DNA from: an uncultured Marmoricola sp.
Lineage (GTDB): Bacteria; Actinomycetota; Actinomycetes; Propionibacteriales; Nocardioidaceae
Direction: 5' to 3'
Assembly: GCA_937868075.1 (NCBI GenBank)
Contig: CALMLL010000033.1
Coordinates: 26,546-90,545, forward strand
DNA length: 64,000 nt
The position numbers were made by a program, and so were the translations under genes. Shown one piece after another: positions 16,223 through 24,905 of this stretch. The notes beneath the pieces were generated by a model, which saw only the letters and a list, made by a program, of their open reading frames with translations, was not told the DNA's origin and made no database searches. Position 1 is the stretch's first letter. Every line of letters begins with the position of its first letter.

Positions 16223-16297
16223 CGGGCAAGCCCCCAGTTGGCGGCTTGCCCGAAGAAAGTTCTCGGGCTGACCTGCTCGGGCAAGAGAACGGGCAAG
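16223..16297. promoter_or_regulatory. cluster of GGGCAAG boxes
   Basis: A 10-bp inverted repeat (CGGGCAAGCC at 16223, GGCTTGCCCG at 16243) is followed by two direct GGGCAAG copies at 16279 and 16291, making four copies of the box in 75 bp. It lies in the divergent region 16072-16379 between the secretion operon and the sigma-like gene, so it probably controls one or both. Related inverted repeats precede the zinc-finger paralogues. Confidence 0.5.
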
Positions 16298-16316
16298 GGT
16301 GCCGGACTTGAGTGGA

Positions 16317-16375
16317 GACCGTAGGAGGCGACCCACAACTAGTAGACGGGTCGCAGCAAGCACTCCTACGGTCCA
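16317..16375 (+). promoter_or_regulatory. nested inverted repeats and promoter of the sigma-like gene
   Basis: GACCGTAGGAG (16317-16327) pairs exactly with CTCCTACGGTC (16365-16375), and inside it GCGACCC pairs with GGGTCGC. Overlapping this is a plausible promoter: TAGACG at 16343 and TACGGT at 16367, spacer 18 bp, giving a leaderless start at 16380. The stretch GACGGGTCGCAGCAAG (16345-16360) recurs exactly at 42915-42930 before the second whiB-like gene. The overlap suggests autoregulation. Confidence 0.55.
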
Positions 16376-16379
16376 AAGC

Positions 16380-17297
16380 ATGAACCGCACGGAGGAGCCA
16401 GCAGCCGTGAAGCAGATCGCCCGGATGTTTCGCCAGCACGACGTCGCACCCGCCGACGTCGTCTCACCCCTCTACCGCCAGCTAACCCAGGAATGGGCCG
16501 AGCTGCACTCAACCCCCAGCACGCCGGCGACGGTACGGAGGTGGGGCCGTAGCGAGAAGGCACTGACCGGATTCACCCTCCCCGGTGAGATCGTCGACGC
16601 GATCGACGCCGCCGGTCACGACCGCACCAACGAGCTCCTCCTGGCGCTCATCCGGCTCTTCCAGCGCGGCCACCAGCTAGCCGGCCGTGTCGTCCTCCAG
16701 GCGCTGCTGCCCAAGCTCGCCAAGACGGCCACCCACGCCGGCGGGATGTGCACCTCGAGCAGCGACACCTGGGCCGAGGACCGCAGGCACATCACCCTCG
16801 CTGAGTTCTGGGACGTGATGGCCGACTACCCCGTGGATCGGCGCACCAGCTCCGTCGCCTCCAACCTGGCCCTGGACACACTGCACCGCGTCACCGGCGC
16901 CCGGAAGCCTCCCGCAGACCTGCCCGTCGACCCGCACGACTTCCGCGACGACGAGACCCGTGACGGCGCCCGGAGCACCTGGCTCGCCGGGCTCAGCACC
17001 ACCGACCCCGACCCGGTCGAGGAGATCACCCCCGACTCGGATCTGCTCGAGGTCATCGCCTGGGGCATGCGCAACGACACCATCAGCCAGGACGAGGCAC
17101 AGCTGCTCGTGGCCTCCTACCTGCCAGAGCGCACCAGCGGCTTCGGGTTCGCGGACGTGGCCGACCAGCTCGGCCTCAGCCATGCCGCCGTGCGCCAGCG
17201 CTGCTCCCGCGCCTCCCGCAAGCTCACCGAGGCCGTCCGGGCCGAGCTCCACTCCCCCGCCACACCCGCCGTGGCCGTCCAGGTCGCCTGCGCCTGA
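16380..17297 (+). CDS. sigma-factor-like DNA-binding regulator
   Basis: A 305-residue protein with a C-terminal region resembling sigma-70 region 4. Helices over about residues 222-290 include DSDLLEVIAWGMRNDTISQDEAQLLVASYL and the helix-turn-helix FADVADQLGLSHAAVRQRCSRASRKL. The N-terminal 200 residues resemble no sigma region 2 that I recognise, so this is either a divergent sigma or a stand-alone activator. It is transcribed divergently from the secretion operon. The ATG at 16380 is chosen because a -10 box lies seven bases upstream. A role in controlling transfer is inferred. Confidence 0.7.
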   Translation: MNRTEEPAAVKQIARMFRQHDVAPADVVSPLYRQLTQEWAELHSTPSTPATVRRWGRSEKALTGFTLPGEIVDAIDAAGHDRTNELLLALIRLFQRGHQLAGRVVLQALLPKLAKTATHAGGMCTSSSDTWAEDRRHITLAEFWDVMADYPVDRRTSSVASNLALDTLHRVTGARKPPADLPVDPHDFRDDETRDGARSTWLAGLSTTDPDPVEEITPDSDLLEVIAWGMRNDTISQDEAQLLVASYLPERTSGFGFADVADQLGLSHAAVRQRCSRASRKLTEAVRAELHSPATPAVAVQVACA

Positions 17298-17322
17298 GAC
17301 CCGTCCACTACTGGCAGCACAG

Positions 17323-17362
17323 GAGCCGGCCCCCACCCCCGGATAGGGGTGAGGGCCGGCTC
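17323..17362. terminator. bidirectional intrinsic terminator
   Basis: A 10-bp perfect stem (GAGCCGGCCC / GGGCCGGCTC) encloses a second 5-bp stem (ACCCC/GGGGT). It lies exactly between the convergent sigma-like gene and the secreted-protein gene, so it can end both transcripts. Confidence 0.8.
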
Positions 17363-17382
17363 TTCCGTGTCCAGAGTGAGGG

Positions 17383-18273
17383 CTACTGGTTGATCACCTG
17401 AGACTCACCCATGGTGATGTTCGTGCGCGTGGTGAAGTCGATCGGGATCGTCCCGGTCTGGCCGATGCCAGCCCAGGTCACGGTCCAGTACGACGTCGCC
17501 GACACCGTATAGCGACCCTGACGGGTGTAGGTGTGACCGCAATCCGGGGAGCTCTGCTTGCCATAGCTGTCGGCATACGGCGTGCCCGGGCCGGTGCAAG
17601 TCACCGTCCTGCCGTCACCCATGTTCCAGACGATCTTGGTCACCTTCGCCACGGCGGTCACCGTGTAACCACGAGCCGAGGCAGAGCGGGTGATGGGCCC
17701 CATGGTGTTCTCGACTGGCGCGTCGACCCACATCCAGCTCGGCAGCCCGATGATCCCGATGCTTCCGGGACGGTCTTCCGGCACGATCCCGATGTTGATC
17801 GCCTTGAGATTCATCGAGTCCATAGCCTGCTGAGCAAGCACCCGCGGGTCTGGCGGCGGGAGGGCGGGAGGGGTCGCAGCCCAGAACGGGATCTGGTACC
17901 CAGCGATGATGCTGCCTCGCCGAACCTGAGGAGCAACCTCGCACGCATAGATTGCGCCGTCAGTGTGGCCTTCCCACACCGGATCATCCTTGGATGGCTG
18001 GGGGTTCTTCAGGCCGGCGTAGGTACATCTCTGGCCGTCGATGACGAGGACGATGATGTTGCTTCCGCCGCCTCCGCCTCCGCCGCCGCCTCCGCCTCCG
18101 CCGCCGCCGCCGCCGCCACCGCCAGGCACTTCGATCCAGATGACGCAGATGCCGGTTCGGGGATCTGTCTTCTGACAGACAGGGCCCTCAGCATTCGCGG
18201 ACGTTGCTGTGCCAGCGAGCATGAACGCCGCGGCCATCAGGGTGAGGAGGCAGGTGGCTGCTCGCTTCAACAT
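17383..18273 (-). CDS. secreted protein with a 20-glycine run, pilus-locus associated
   Basis: A 296-residue exported protein. The signal peptide is residues 1-28 (cleavage after SANA). A short Cys-containing segment leads to Gly51-Gly70, an uninterrupted run of 20 glycines, then an extracellular domain with several Cys. Its C-terminal 90 residues look PKD-like (WNMGDGRTVTCTGPGTPY, CGHTYTRQGRYTVSATSYW). Similar secreted proteins end actinobacterial tad loci. The start overlaps the lipoprotein stop. Surface display or pilus anchoring is inferred. Confidence 0.75.
   Translation of the reverse strand: MLKRAATCLLTLMAAAFMLAGTATSANAEGPVCQKTDPRTGICVIWIEVPGGGGGGGGGGGGGGGGGGGGSNIIVLVIDGQRCTYAGLKNPQPSKDDPVWEGHTDGAIYACEVAPQVRRGSIIAGYQIPFWAATPPALPPPDPRVLAQQAMDSMNLKAINIGIVPEDRPGSIGIIGLPSWMWVDAPVENTMGPITRSASARGYTVTAVAKVTKIVWNMGDGRTVTCTGPGTPYADSYGKQSSPDCGHTYTRQGRYTVSATSYWTVTWAGIGQTGTIPIDFTTRTNITMGESQVINQ
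18064..18123. repeat. GGN triplet repeat coding for 20 glycines
   Basis: Twenty consecutive glycine codons on the minus strand, mostly GGC with GGA and one GGT. The run is prone to slippage, so its length may vary between isolates; it acts as a flexible tether in the secreted protein. Confidence 0.9.
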
Positions 18274-18902
18274 GTCTTATCCCCCTTGGTGTCGGTGTAG
18301 GCAACCCTCCAGGCGTCAGCCTTCGGGTACTCGTAGTTGGAAACTCCGACCCTCCACAGTTGGCGAGGCTTGCGGTCCGCCGGGATGGCGGACTTGCCGT
18401 CCTTGTCCACGACGTTGAGCTTGCTGACGTCGATGCACACGTCGAGCTGAACGGTTGGAACGTCCGGCGGGGACTTCTTGAGGTCGAGCTTGAGGTCGAC
18501 ACGGGGGTTCGTAATGGACTCGACCTCGGTCGAGCCGGATGCCTTGAACTGCTGGTTCTGGAAGGCGCTCATGAGATTTTGCATGTCGTCGAGTGCCGTG
18601 GAGATCGCAACCTTCTTGAGCTCCTCGCGGTCGAACTTGTCAGGTGCCGCAATGGAACTGTCGCCGACCTGGAAGTAGAGGGGGATCATCTTCTCCGCGG
18701 CCGCGATCGCCTCGTCCTCGGGGGACTTGGTCGGAGTCGGGGTCGAGGCGGTGGGCGAGACATCCGTGGTGGCCGGCGCGGAGGTCGTTGCGGCGGTGGC
18801 GGTGTTGCTCCCGGGGTCTCCGGTGGAGTTGCACGCACTCAGGGCCAGGGCAGCCACGGCGATCGCCGCGATGCAGGTGAGGTGCTGGGTGTGGCGGGTC
18901 AT
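18267..18902 (-). CDS. lipoprotein of the tad locus
   Basis: A 211-residue lipoprotein: signal peptide with lipobox LSAC (Cys near residue 24), a Thr/Ser/Pro linker to about residue 60, then a folded domain of about 140 residues beginning EDEAIAAAEKMIPLYFQVGDSSI. That domain resembles NTF2-like fold lipoproteins found in actinobacterial tad loci. Two C-terminal cysteines may form a disulphide. Six bases overlap with the downstream secreted-protein gene. Function unknown; probably cell-surface pilus assembly. Confidence 0.75.
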   Translation of the reverse strand: MTRHTQHLTCIAAIAVAALALSACNSTGDPGSNTATAATTSAPATTDVSPTASTPTPTKSPEDEAIAAAEKMIPLYFQVGDSSIAAPDKFDREELKKVAISTALDDMQNLMSAFQNQQFKASGSTEVESITNPRVDLKLDLKKSPPDVPTVQLDVCIDVSKLNVVDKDGKSAIPADRKPRQLWRVGVSNYEYPKADAWRVAYTDTKGDKTC

Positions 18903-18915
18903 GGGTCGGATTCTC

Positions 18916-21900
18916 CTAGAGTGCGTTGGCCATGAGCTTGTCGAAGTCGATGCCTGGGGTCTTGAGTGCGGCGAGCAGCTGCTCGGTCTCGGGTTCGAGG
19001 TCGCACTCGAGCTGTTCGGTGATGGTCAGGAGCCGCTCGACCGCTTCGGCTTCGGCAGCGAGGTTCCTGGACTCGTGGGCGGCGAGGATCCTCATTCGCC
19101 AGAGGTTCTCCTGGGCAGGCTCGATGCGCAGCCCGACGACGACCGCCTCCTCCGCACCGCGCCAGCGGCCTTCCATCAGGCGGCGCCGGGCGAGTTCATA
19201 GGAGGCGTCGACGATCTCGCTGATGAGGCGCTGACGGATCGGCTCGGCCCAGGCGTACCGCTTGCGATGGGTTCCCTCGAAGGGGACCCCGCGCACCAGG
19301 GCGAGTGCCCCCTCGAGGCGCTCAGTGGGTGCGTTGAGCGGATCGTGGCCCAGCAGGTGGTCCCAGTCGCCGGCGTCGGTGGTGACAGCCGGGTGGAAAG
19401 CGTAGCCCTCCCCCGCTTGCAGGCGCGGGAGGTACTCGTCGCCGTTGACGGGATCGGTGCCGACCCATCGGCGCAGCTTACTGGTGGCGGTGTTGCGGGT
19501 GTTGAGGTTGTCCTCGTTCTTGCGGTCGGGCCAGATCGCGTTGTCGATCGCGGTGTGGGTCGCGCCGGGGGTCAGGGCGAGGTAGGCGGCGTACTCAAGA
19601 AGGCGTGAGCGCTTAGTCGGTTCGACCGTGCCTTCGGCGTTGACCAGGTCGACCGGGCCCAGGACGAGGATCCTGGGCGTCGGGAGCGGCATGGGGTGCA
19701 CCGGAGCCTCCTGGGCGGCGGCGGGCTCGTCCGTGGACTCGGCGAGGGTCTCGTCGACGGCGGGGCTGGCGTAGACGTGAGAAGCGGTGGCCTCAGGAGT
19801 GGTCGTGCCAGCCTCGTCCAGCGGGAACTGAGTCTCGGGATCCTGCTCTGGGGAGTCGTCGGACTGGACCGGGTTGACCTCGACCTCGGCGGGGTCGGCG
19901 AGGGTACGGTCCGAGGGCGGCCCCTCGGCGACGAGCTGGGGTTCGGTGGGCGCGGCGGTAAGGACGGTCTCGTCGTCGACGTCATCGGTGGGTCGCTTGT
20001 CCTGCGGGAGCAGGGGTCCGAAGGTCGGCATGGCTGTGGGGCTGGAGGACACCTCGACGGCGGCGACGGCCTCGAGGTGCTCCAGCGTGATCTCGGGCAT
20101 CGCCGAGACCGGGGCGGACGGCTCATCGACGGGCACAACGGACTCGACCTCGGCCAGCGAGGGGGGCGGGACTGCCTCGGTGGGGTCGAGCTCTGCGACG
20201 TCGGCGAGAGAGGCGATCTCCAGGAGATGGCCATACTGCTCGGCGGGGAGACGCTGGGGGCGCAGCTGAAGTCCGATGGGGTTGAGCACTGCGTAGTCGG
20301 GACCGGCGCCGGCGGTAAGGTCCAGACCCCATTCCCCCACGTTGAGGCCGTTGGTGACCGTGGCCAGGGCGACGCGAGGGAGGTCGGTGACGAGCTGCTC
20401 GAGCTGGTTGCGCTGCCGGGCGGTGATCTCGCCGGCGAGCAGGACAATCTCGGGGGCCCAGGCGTCGGGTGCGGCGCCGGTGACGCGGGCGTGGTGCAGG
20501 TCGGGGGTTCCTTCGGCGGACATGGCTTCGCGGTCGAGGTCTGCGCGGTCGAGCAGGTCCTCGAGGATGCGACCGACGGAGGGGAGATAGCGGATCCGGC
20601 CGGTCTGGAGGGTGTCTTCGAGATCGGGGAAGGCCCCGACGAGGGTGACCTGCAGGTCGTCTGCCCAGGTGGAGTTCGCCAGCTCGATCGCCAGGGCGGC
20701 GAGGATCTCGCGGGTGGCTGCGTCATCCTGGCCGGAGACCCCGATGGAGCCGAGGAACTCCAGGTCGAGCAGGACGTGGCCGTCTTCCTCGTCGTGGCCG
20801 ACCGTGACCAGAGCAGGGTAGGGCGCGGGAATGTCGGAGACGTCGGTCCCCTCGAGATCGGCGGCGTTGTCGACCTCGAGCGTCCAGACGGTGTCGTCCG
20901 CGGTGCCGGTCCACGGCTCGGGGAGCTCTGCAGGCTCGGCCAGGTAGAGATCGAACTGGGTGGCGGTGAGCCGAGCCGCACGCACGGCAGGCAGGGCCAC
21001 CCCAGCCTCGGTGCAGCTGCGAGCCAGGGAGCGCAGCGCGACGTCGACCGTTTCGATCGACAAGGCGTCCGCCGTTGCGCGCAGTTCCTGCTCGACCTGG
21101 GCTGCTGCGCCGGTGGGCATGGGCATGCGCTGGCCAGGGCGACGGCGACGCTGTTGGGTCCGACGTCGGGTGGCGAGCAGGGCGATGACGCCGGCAGCGA
21201 GCAGAGCACCGACGCCGTAGCTGGTCCGGGCCGTCCACGGCGATTCGTCCTGGAGGTGGTCGGCGGCCGCAGTCTCTGGGGTGGCCGGGGACGGGGTCGG
21301 AGACTGGGACTGTGCCGGCGTTGACGGAGCAGCGGCCTCGGGGGCTGGCGCGGCCGGGGCAGCTGGAAGGGCCGGGGCAGGCGGCGAGGGCTGAGCCGTG
21401 GTGGGGGTGGTTGTCTGAGGCTGCTCGGCGGGCGCCTCGGGTGCAGCCGGGGCCGCTGCCTGGATCTGGGGTGCCGCCTGGGTGGGGACCTTCAGGGTCC
21501 ACCCGACGTCGATCACGTCGGGGTCGGTGAGCTTGGCTCCCCCGGGCTGGGTGATGGAGCGCGAGGCCTCGAAGATCTCGGGGTAGCGGGTGGCGTCGCC
21601 GTACTGCTCGAGCGCGATACCGGAGAGGGTGTCGCCCTTCTCGACGGCGACGGTGCCGGGGTCGGTGGATGCGGGAGCGGGTGGCGCGGGCACGTCGAGG
21701 ACCCAGCCGGCCTTGATGAAGCCTGGCTGGTCTCCAAGGGTGCTGCGGTTGAGCTCGACGATCTCCTTGTAGCGGTGCCCATCGCCCAGATGGTCGGAGG
21801 CAATCGACCACAGGGTCTCGCCTTGCTTGACGGTGTGCTTGACCGTGGCCGGGGCGGGGGTCTCCTGCGTCGAGGTGGCCGCGGGGGCGGTGGGCTGTGC

Positions 21901-22359
21901 CTGGGTTGCCGCATCAGCGGGAGCGGCGCTCACCACGGTAGTCGTGACGCTCGAGGTCACGGCCACCGGCGCGGCAGGGGCTGCGTTGGCGATTCCTGCG
22001 GTGGGGATCGCGACGAACAGCATCATGGCGGTGCCGACCAGGCCGCGGGCGGCGTTCTGCGGGAGTCGTAGCCCGGGCAGGCGAGGTGCGCGCACTCCAC
22101 GCAGACGGGCTAGGACCTCCAGGAGGATGGACAGGGTCAGGAATCCCCAAGATGCCCAGGCCACGATCTTGATCAGCGCGACGGCCAGGGTGCCGTCGTC
22201 GGGGGAGGTCAGGGCGGTCTTGATCGCCTCTAAGGTCGGCAGTCCTCCGGCGAAGGGGTTGGCTCCGACGGCGAGCAGGACGGACGGCAGGCCGATGAGG
22301 ATGCCGAGGATCGCCAGCAGCGCGACCAGGCCGAGGAGACGACGGCGGAGGGTGCTCAC
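18916..22359 (-). CDS. membrane-anchored LysM and BTAD-type regulator-like protein
   Basis: A 1147-residue modular protein. Three N-terminal membrane helices (about 9-31, 60-82, 107-125), two LysM domains (near 172-215 and 228-275; VKQGETLWSIA and VEKGDTLSGIA), a long Ala/Pro linker, a further membrane helix near 380, then a large cytoplasmic region. That region ends in a SARP-type winged helix (near 890-985; RILVLGPVDLV...) and a BTAD helical domain. It would sense peptidoglycan outside and regulate inside, a known actinobacterial tad-locus architecture. The GTG at 22359 is chosen for its GTGA overlap with the upstream stop; the longer frame is a shadow. Confidence 0.85.
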   Translation of the reverse strand: MSTLRRRLLGLVALLAILGILIGLPSVLLAVGANPFAGGLPTLEAIKTALTSPDDGTLAVALIKIVAWASWGFLTLSILLEVLARLRGVRAPRLPGLRLPQNAARGLVGTAMMLFVAIPTAGIANAAPAAPVAVTSSVTTTVVSAAPADAATQAQPTAPAATSTQETPAPATVKHTVKQGETLWSIASDHLGDGHRYKEIVELNRSTLGDQPGFIKAGWVLDVPAPPAPASTDPGTVAVEKGDTLSGIALEQYGDATRYPEIFEASRSITQPGGAKLTDPDVIDVGWTLKVPTQAAPQIQAAAPAAPEAPAEQPQTTTPTTAQPSPPAPALPAAPAAPAPEAAAPSTPAQSQSPTPSPATPETAAADHLQDESPWTARTSYGVGALLAAGVIALLATRRRTQQRRRRPGQRMPMPTGAAAQVEQELRATADALSIETVDVALRSLARSCTEAGVALPAVRAARLTATQFDLYLAEPAELPEPWTGTADDTVWTLEVDNAADLEGTDVSDIPAPYPALVTVGHDEEDGHVLLDLEFLGSIGVSGQDDAATREILAALAIELANSTWADDLQVTLVGAFPDLEDTLQTGRIRYLPSVGRILEDLLDRADLDREAMSAEGTPDLHHARVTGAAPDAWAPEIVLLAGEITARQRNQLEQLVTDLPRVALATVTNGLNVGEWGLDLTAGAGPDYAVLNPIGLQLRPQRLPAEQYGHLLEIASLADVAELDPTEAVPPPSLAEVESVVPVDEPSAPVSAMPEITLEHLEAVAAVEVSSSPTAMPTFGPLLPQDKRPTDDVDDETVLTAAPTEPQLVAEGPPSDRTLADPAEVEVNPVQSDDSPEQDPETQFPLDEAGTTTPEATASHVYASPAVDETLAESTDEPAAAQEAPVHPMPLPTPRILVLGPVDLVNAEGTVEPTKRSRLLEYAAYLALTPGATHTAIDNAIWPDRKNEDNLNTRNTATSKLRRWVGTDPVNGDEYLPRLQAGEGYAFHPAVTTDAGDWDHLLGHDPLNAPTERLEGALALVRGVPFEGTHRKRYAWAEPIRQRLISEIVDASYELARRRLMEGRWRGAEEAVVVGLRIEPAQENLWRMRILAAHESRNLAAEAEAVERLLTITEQLECDLEPETEQLLAALKTPGIDFDKLMANAL

Positions 22360-22796
22360 TGGGCCACACCTCCCACGACGCGGACGATGCGTGCTTCGGC
22401 CTGGCCGGTGACGCGCATGCTGCCCAACCCGATGATCGAGAGGAACTTGGTGTTGTAGGTCGAGGAGGTCGTGACCCTGATGGTGTTGCCGCTGACGATG
22501 GAGGCGGTTCCGTTGACGTCGGAGGCGTTGAGGTAAGTCTGGGCGGCTGAGACGGCCTGGGAGGCGTTGGCCTGCACGCCTTGGCCGCGGATGGCCACAG
22601 GCGCGTTGATCTGCTGGCCAGCGACCCGGGCGGCCTGGTTGGCAACGTTGCGGGTGTGCTGCTGGGCGTGGACCTGGCCGGCGAGGTCGACGACGACGCC
22701 GACGAGGATGATCATCACGACTGCAGCGGTGGCCAACCACACCGAGACCGAACCGCGCTCGGAGTCGGGCAGACGCTGGGGCAGAGTGGTCATCAT
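22356..22796 (-). CDS. TadE/TadG-like pseudopilin
   Basis: A 146-residue protein with the class III signal pattern (DSERGSVSVWLATAAVVMIILVGVVVDLAGQVHAQ), one hydrophobic helix at about 18-40, and a short secreted domain. RGS followed by a helix with a small acidic or polar residue at +5 is typical of TadE/F/G minor pilins processed by the prepilin peptidase. Coupled to the genes on both sides by four-base overlaps. Confidence 0.8.
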   Translation of the reverse strand: MMTTLPQRLPDSERGSVSVWLATAAVVMIILVGVVVDLAGQVHAQQHTRNVANQAARVAGQQINAPVAIRGQGVQANASQAVSAAQTYLNASDVNGTASIVSGNTIRVTTSSTYNTKFLSIIGLGSMRVTGQAEARIVRVVGGVAQ

Positions 22797-23236
22797 CGCT
22801 CCCGGTAGGTGTCGAGTGGGCTGCTCATCGTGGCCGTGATGGTGCGCGTGCCGGGCAGGCCGGGAACGGCGACGTCAGAAAGGTTCACCACGCAGGTCAC
22901 AGTGGCCGTCACGGTGGCTGGGGTGCCGACTGGAGAGGCGAACCCGCTGGTGTCGACGCTGACGGACTTGGTGGTGCACTGCAGCTTCTGGTTGGCCAGC
23001 GAGGAGGTCGCTCCGCTGATGGCCGAGCCGTGGGCCTGCCCCTGGGTGCGGGAGATCGAGGCCGAGCGCGCCGCCTCGGCAGCTGCGGCCTGCACGGCCT
23101 GGTCGGCGATCGCCAAGCGGCCGCCGGCGATGATCAGCGCGATGAAGAGCAGGAATGCCGGCACGCCGATAGCAGCCTCCAGCGCCTCGGAACCGCGGTC
23201 GCTGCGGCCAAGGGGGCGGAGCCTGAGCCGACTCAT
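22793..23236 (-). CDS. TadE-like pseudopilin
   Basis: A 147-residue protein with the TadE signature: RSDRGSEALEAAIGVPAFLLFIALIIAGGRLAIADQAVQAAAAEAARSAS, a processing site (RGS with Glu at about +5), a hydrophobic helix (21-41) and an alanine-rich helix. A short Cys-containing beta domain follows. The ATG at 23236 overlaps the previous stop. A much longer upstream frame is only the alternative frame of neighbouring pilin genes. Confidence 0.82.
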   Translation of the reverse strand: MSRLRLRPLGRSDRGSEALEAAIGVPAFLLFIALIIAGGRLAIADQAVQAAAAEAARSASISRTQGQAHGSAISGATSSLANQKLQCTTKSVSVDTSGFASPVGTPATVTATVTCVVNLSDVAVPGLPGTRTITATMSSPLDTYRER

Positions 23237-23652
23237 CCGGTCAGCCGTTCCACTGGCATGGACGCCGACTGGGTGATCTTCGGGGAGACGAACGGGATCA
23301 AGCTGACCGTGTAGGTAGTCACGGTGATCGTCGCGGTGGTCGCGGTGCGGTTGCCTGAGACGGAGGTGTTCTTCAGTCCTGCCGAGGTGGAAGAGACGAA
23401 GTCGGAGGCCGCGGCGACGCCGGCGGCATTGGTTCCGTCGGCAGCCGCAGCGATCCTGGCGCCCTCTTGGGCAGCGGCCAGTGTGATCGTGCGCCCCTGG
23501 TAGAGCACCGCGGCCTGGACCCCGAGGAACATCAAGGTGAACAGGGCGGGCATCAGCACCACCATCTGGATGGTCGCCGAGCCACGCTCCCGCCGCGCCG
23601 TCAACCAGTTGGCCAGACGGCACGGCAGGAACGGCGCTCGGAAGTCGCTCAC
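23233..23652 (-). CDS. TadE-like pseudopilin
   Basis: A 139-residue protein with basic N-terminus, RERGSATIQMVVLMPALFTLMFLGVQAAVLYQ (processing site plus hydrophobic helix at about 25-45) and an Ala-rich helix, then a small secreted domain (TVTTYTVSLIPF). The GTG at 23652 overlaps the stop of the Flp pilin gene. Three such pseudopilins in a row is usual for tad loci. Confidence 0.82.
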   Translation of the reverse strand: MSDFRAPFLPCRLANWLTARRERGSATIQMVVLMPALFTLMFLGVQAAVLYQGRTITLAAAQEGARIAAAADGTNAAGVAAASDFVSSTSAGLKNTSVSGNRTATTATITVTTYTVSLIPFVSPKITQSASMPVERLTG

Positions 23653-23849
23653 GTGATCTTGGCGGCTTCGCTGGTGACGTAGGCGCGGATGGCGGTGACG
23701 ACGATCGCGACGATGGCAATCACCGCGACGGCCCAAAGGACCTTCTCGATGGTCTCCGAACCGCGCTCGGACTTGGTCGTCAGGCTGGCGCGGGCCCGGT
23801 CGGCCAGGTCCACGCCGAGGGTGTGCAGTGTTGCTGCGAGGTAGTGCAT
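23649..23849 (-). CDS. Flp-type major pilin candidate
   Basis: A 66-residue protein: a 27-residue basic leader, then SERGSETIEKVLWAVAVIAIVAIVVTAIRAYVTSEAAKIT. The RGS-x2-E processing motif followed by a hydrophobic helix to near the end is the form of actinobacterial Flp pilins. It is the first gene after a regulatory intergenic region, which suits a highly expressed major subunit. The ribosome site is GAGGGGAC upstream of the ATG. Confidence 0.8.
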   Translation of the reverse strand: MHYLAATLHTLGVDLADRARASLTTKSERGSETIEKVLWAVAVIAIVAIVVTAIRAYVTSEAAKIT

Positions 23850-23877
23850 AGCGGGAGTCCCCTCTTCTAGTGCGAGC

Positions 23878-23922
23878 TCCGGTCAAGACCGGAAGGTGCG
23901 ACACGGTGGTGTCTGTGACACC
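23878..23922 (-). promoter_or_regulatory. control region of the pilin gene, with GTGTC-N3-GACAC palindrome
   Basis: A 7-bp inverted repeat (TCCGGTC-AA-GACCGGA, 23878-23893) is followed by GTGTC-TGT-GACAC at 23909-23921. On the minus strand, TGTCACAGACACC lies 9 bp before CACCTTCC. The same two blocks with a 10-bp spacer occur at 30681-30712 before parA. The palindrome also resembles the GTGTC-GAA-GACAC motif of the 59-63 kb cassettes. Confidence 0.5.
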
Positions 23923-23993
23923 GATTCTGTGGTGTTGTCACCGAGACTTCATCTCGGCGTGGGTCGAGATCGTCACTGGGATCTTGGTGCCGA

Positions 23994-24905
23994 TCAACCT
24001 CCCGCCATCACTCGTAGGAGTTGGGGCGCGACGAGGATCGCCAGGAACACCACACCGAGCAGGGACATCGGCATGCTCATCCGCTCCCCTGTCGCGTTGG
24101 CCTTGGCCAGCTCCTCGTTCAGCATCGCAGAGCGCAGGGCACCGGAGCGGGCGCGCAGGTTGCTGTAGACCTGGGACCCCTCCTTGCTCAGGCGCATGAT
24201 GTCGGCCAGGTCGTCGAGCTCGGGCAGCCCGAGTTCGTCCGAGAGCGCGGTCAGTGCGTCCCAGGGGGCCAGGCCGGACCAGCGGGAACGGGCCAGCTCC
24301 TCGCCGATGCGGTGGAACACCCACGAGTCCCCCACCTCGGCCGCCAGCTCCATGGCTTGACGCGACCCTGACCCGCCGAGCCGCTCGAGGGCGACCAGGT
24401 CGGTGTAGGCGCCCAGAGCGCGGCCGAACTCGGCGCGCGCGTGGCGGGCGTCGGTGCGGACGTCGATGTCCGGGGTGAGGAAGAGCCCGATGGCGAGCAG
24501 GAGCGAGCCGACCACGGGGATCATGATCGGGATGGCCCAGCCGAGGACGACGAAGAAGTAGGACAGGACCGGGGCGATCAGCAGGCCGGTGATGCCGTAG
24601 AGGACCTTCTTGCCGTAGAACCGGTGCACCGGGATCCGCAGCAGCGCCAGCTCCTTGGTGGGCGTCTTGCCCCACCAGGACGCGGGGAAGCGCTTGATCG
24701 CCCAGATCCCGAGCCGGTCTGGGGTGGTCGAGGCCTGGATGGTGGGGCCGGCGGCGGCCGCGCGGGCGCGGACTCCTTCTGGGGAGTAGCGGTGGACGAC
24801 ATCGACGGGGTCGGGGTCGGCCGGCAGCAGTCGCCAGACGATCAGCGACAGGCCGAGGCCGACGAGGGCCCCGCCGAGGAGGGCGAGCTGGAGTCCGGTG
24901 GTCAT
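23994..24905 (-). CDS. tadC: TadC-like pilus assembly membrane protein
   Basis: A 303-residue type II/GspF-fold platform protein. A membrane helix near residues 5-26, two helices around 100-145, a cytoplasmic helical domain containing YTDLVALERLGGSGSRQAMELAAEVGDSW and LADIMRLSKEGSQVYSNLRARSGALRSAMLNEELAKAN, and a last helix near 278-297. Both segments are hallmarks of TadC. Starts with ATGA overlap on TadB, as is usual for the pair. Confidence 0.88.
   Translation of the reverse strand: MTTGLQLALLGGALVGLGLSLIVWRLLPADPDPVDVVHRYSPEGVRARAAAAGPTIQASTTPDRLGIWAIKRFPASWWGKTPTKELALLRIPVHRFYGKKVLYGITGLLIAPVLSYFFVVLGWAIPIMIPVVGSLLLAIGLFLTPDIDVRTDARHARAEFGRALGAYTDLVALERLGGSGSRQAMELAAEVGDSWVFHRIGEELARSRWSGLAPWDALTALSDELGLPELDDLADIMRLSKEGSQVYSNLRARSGALRSAMLNEELAKANATGERMSMPMSLLGVVFLAILVAPQLLRVMAGG

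Noticed and set aside
19689..19702. Further copy of the ACCCCATGCC loop sequence on the minus strand
   Set aside because: It lies inside the LysM-BTAD coding region as His-Pro-Met-Pro and has no surrounding stem, so it is taken as coincidence.
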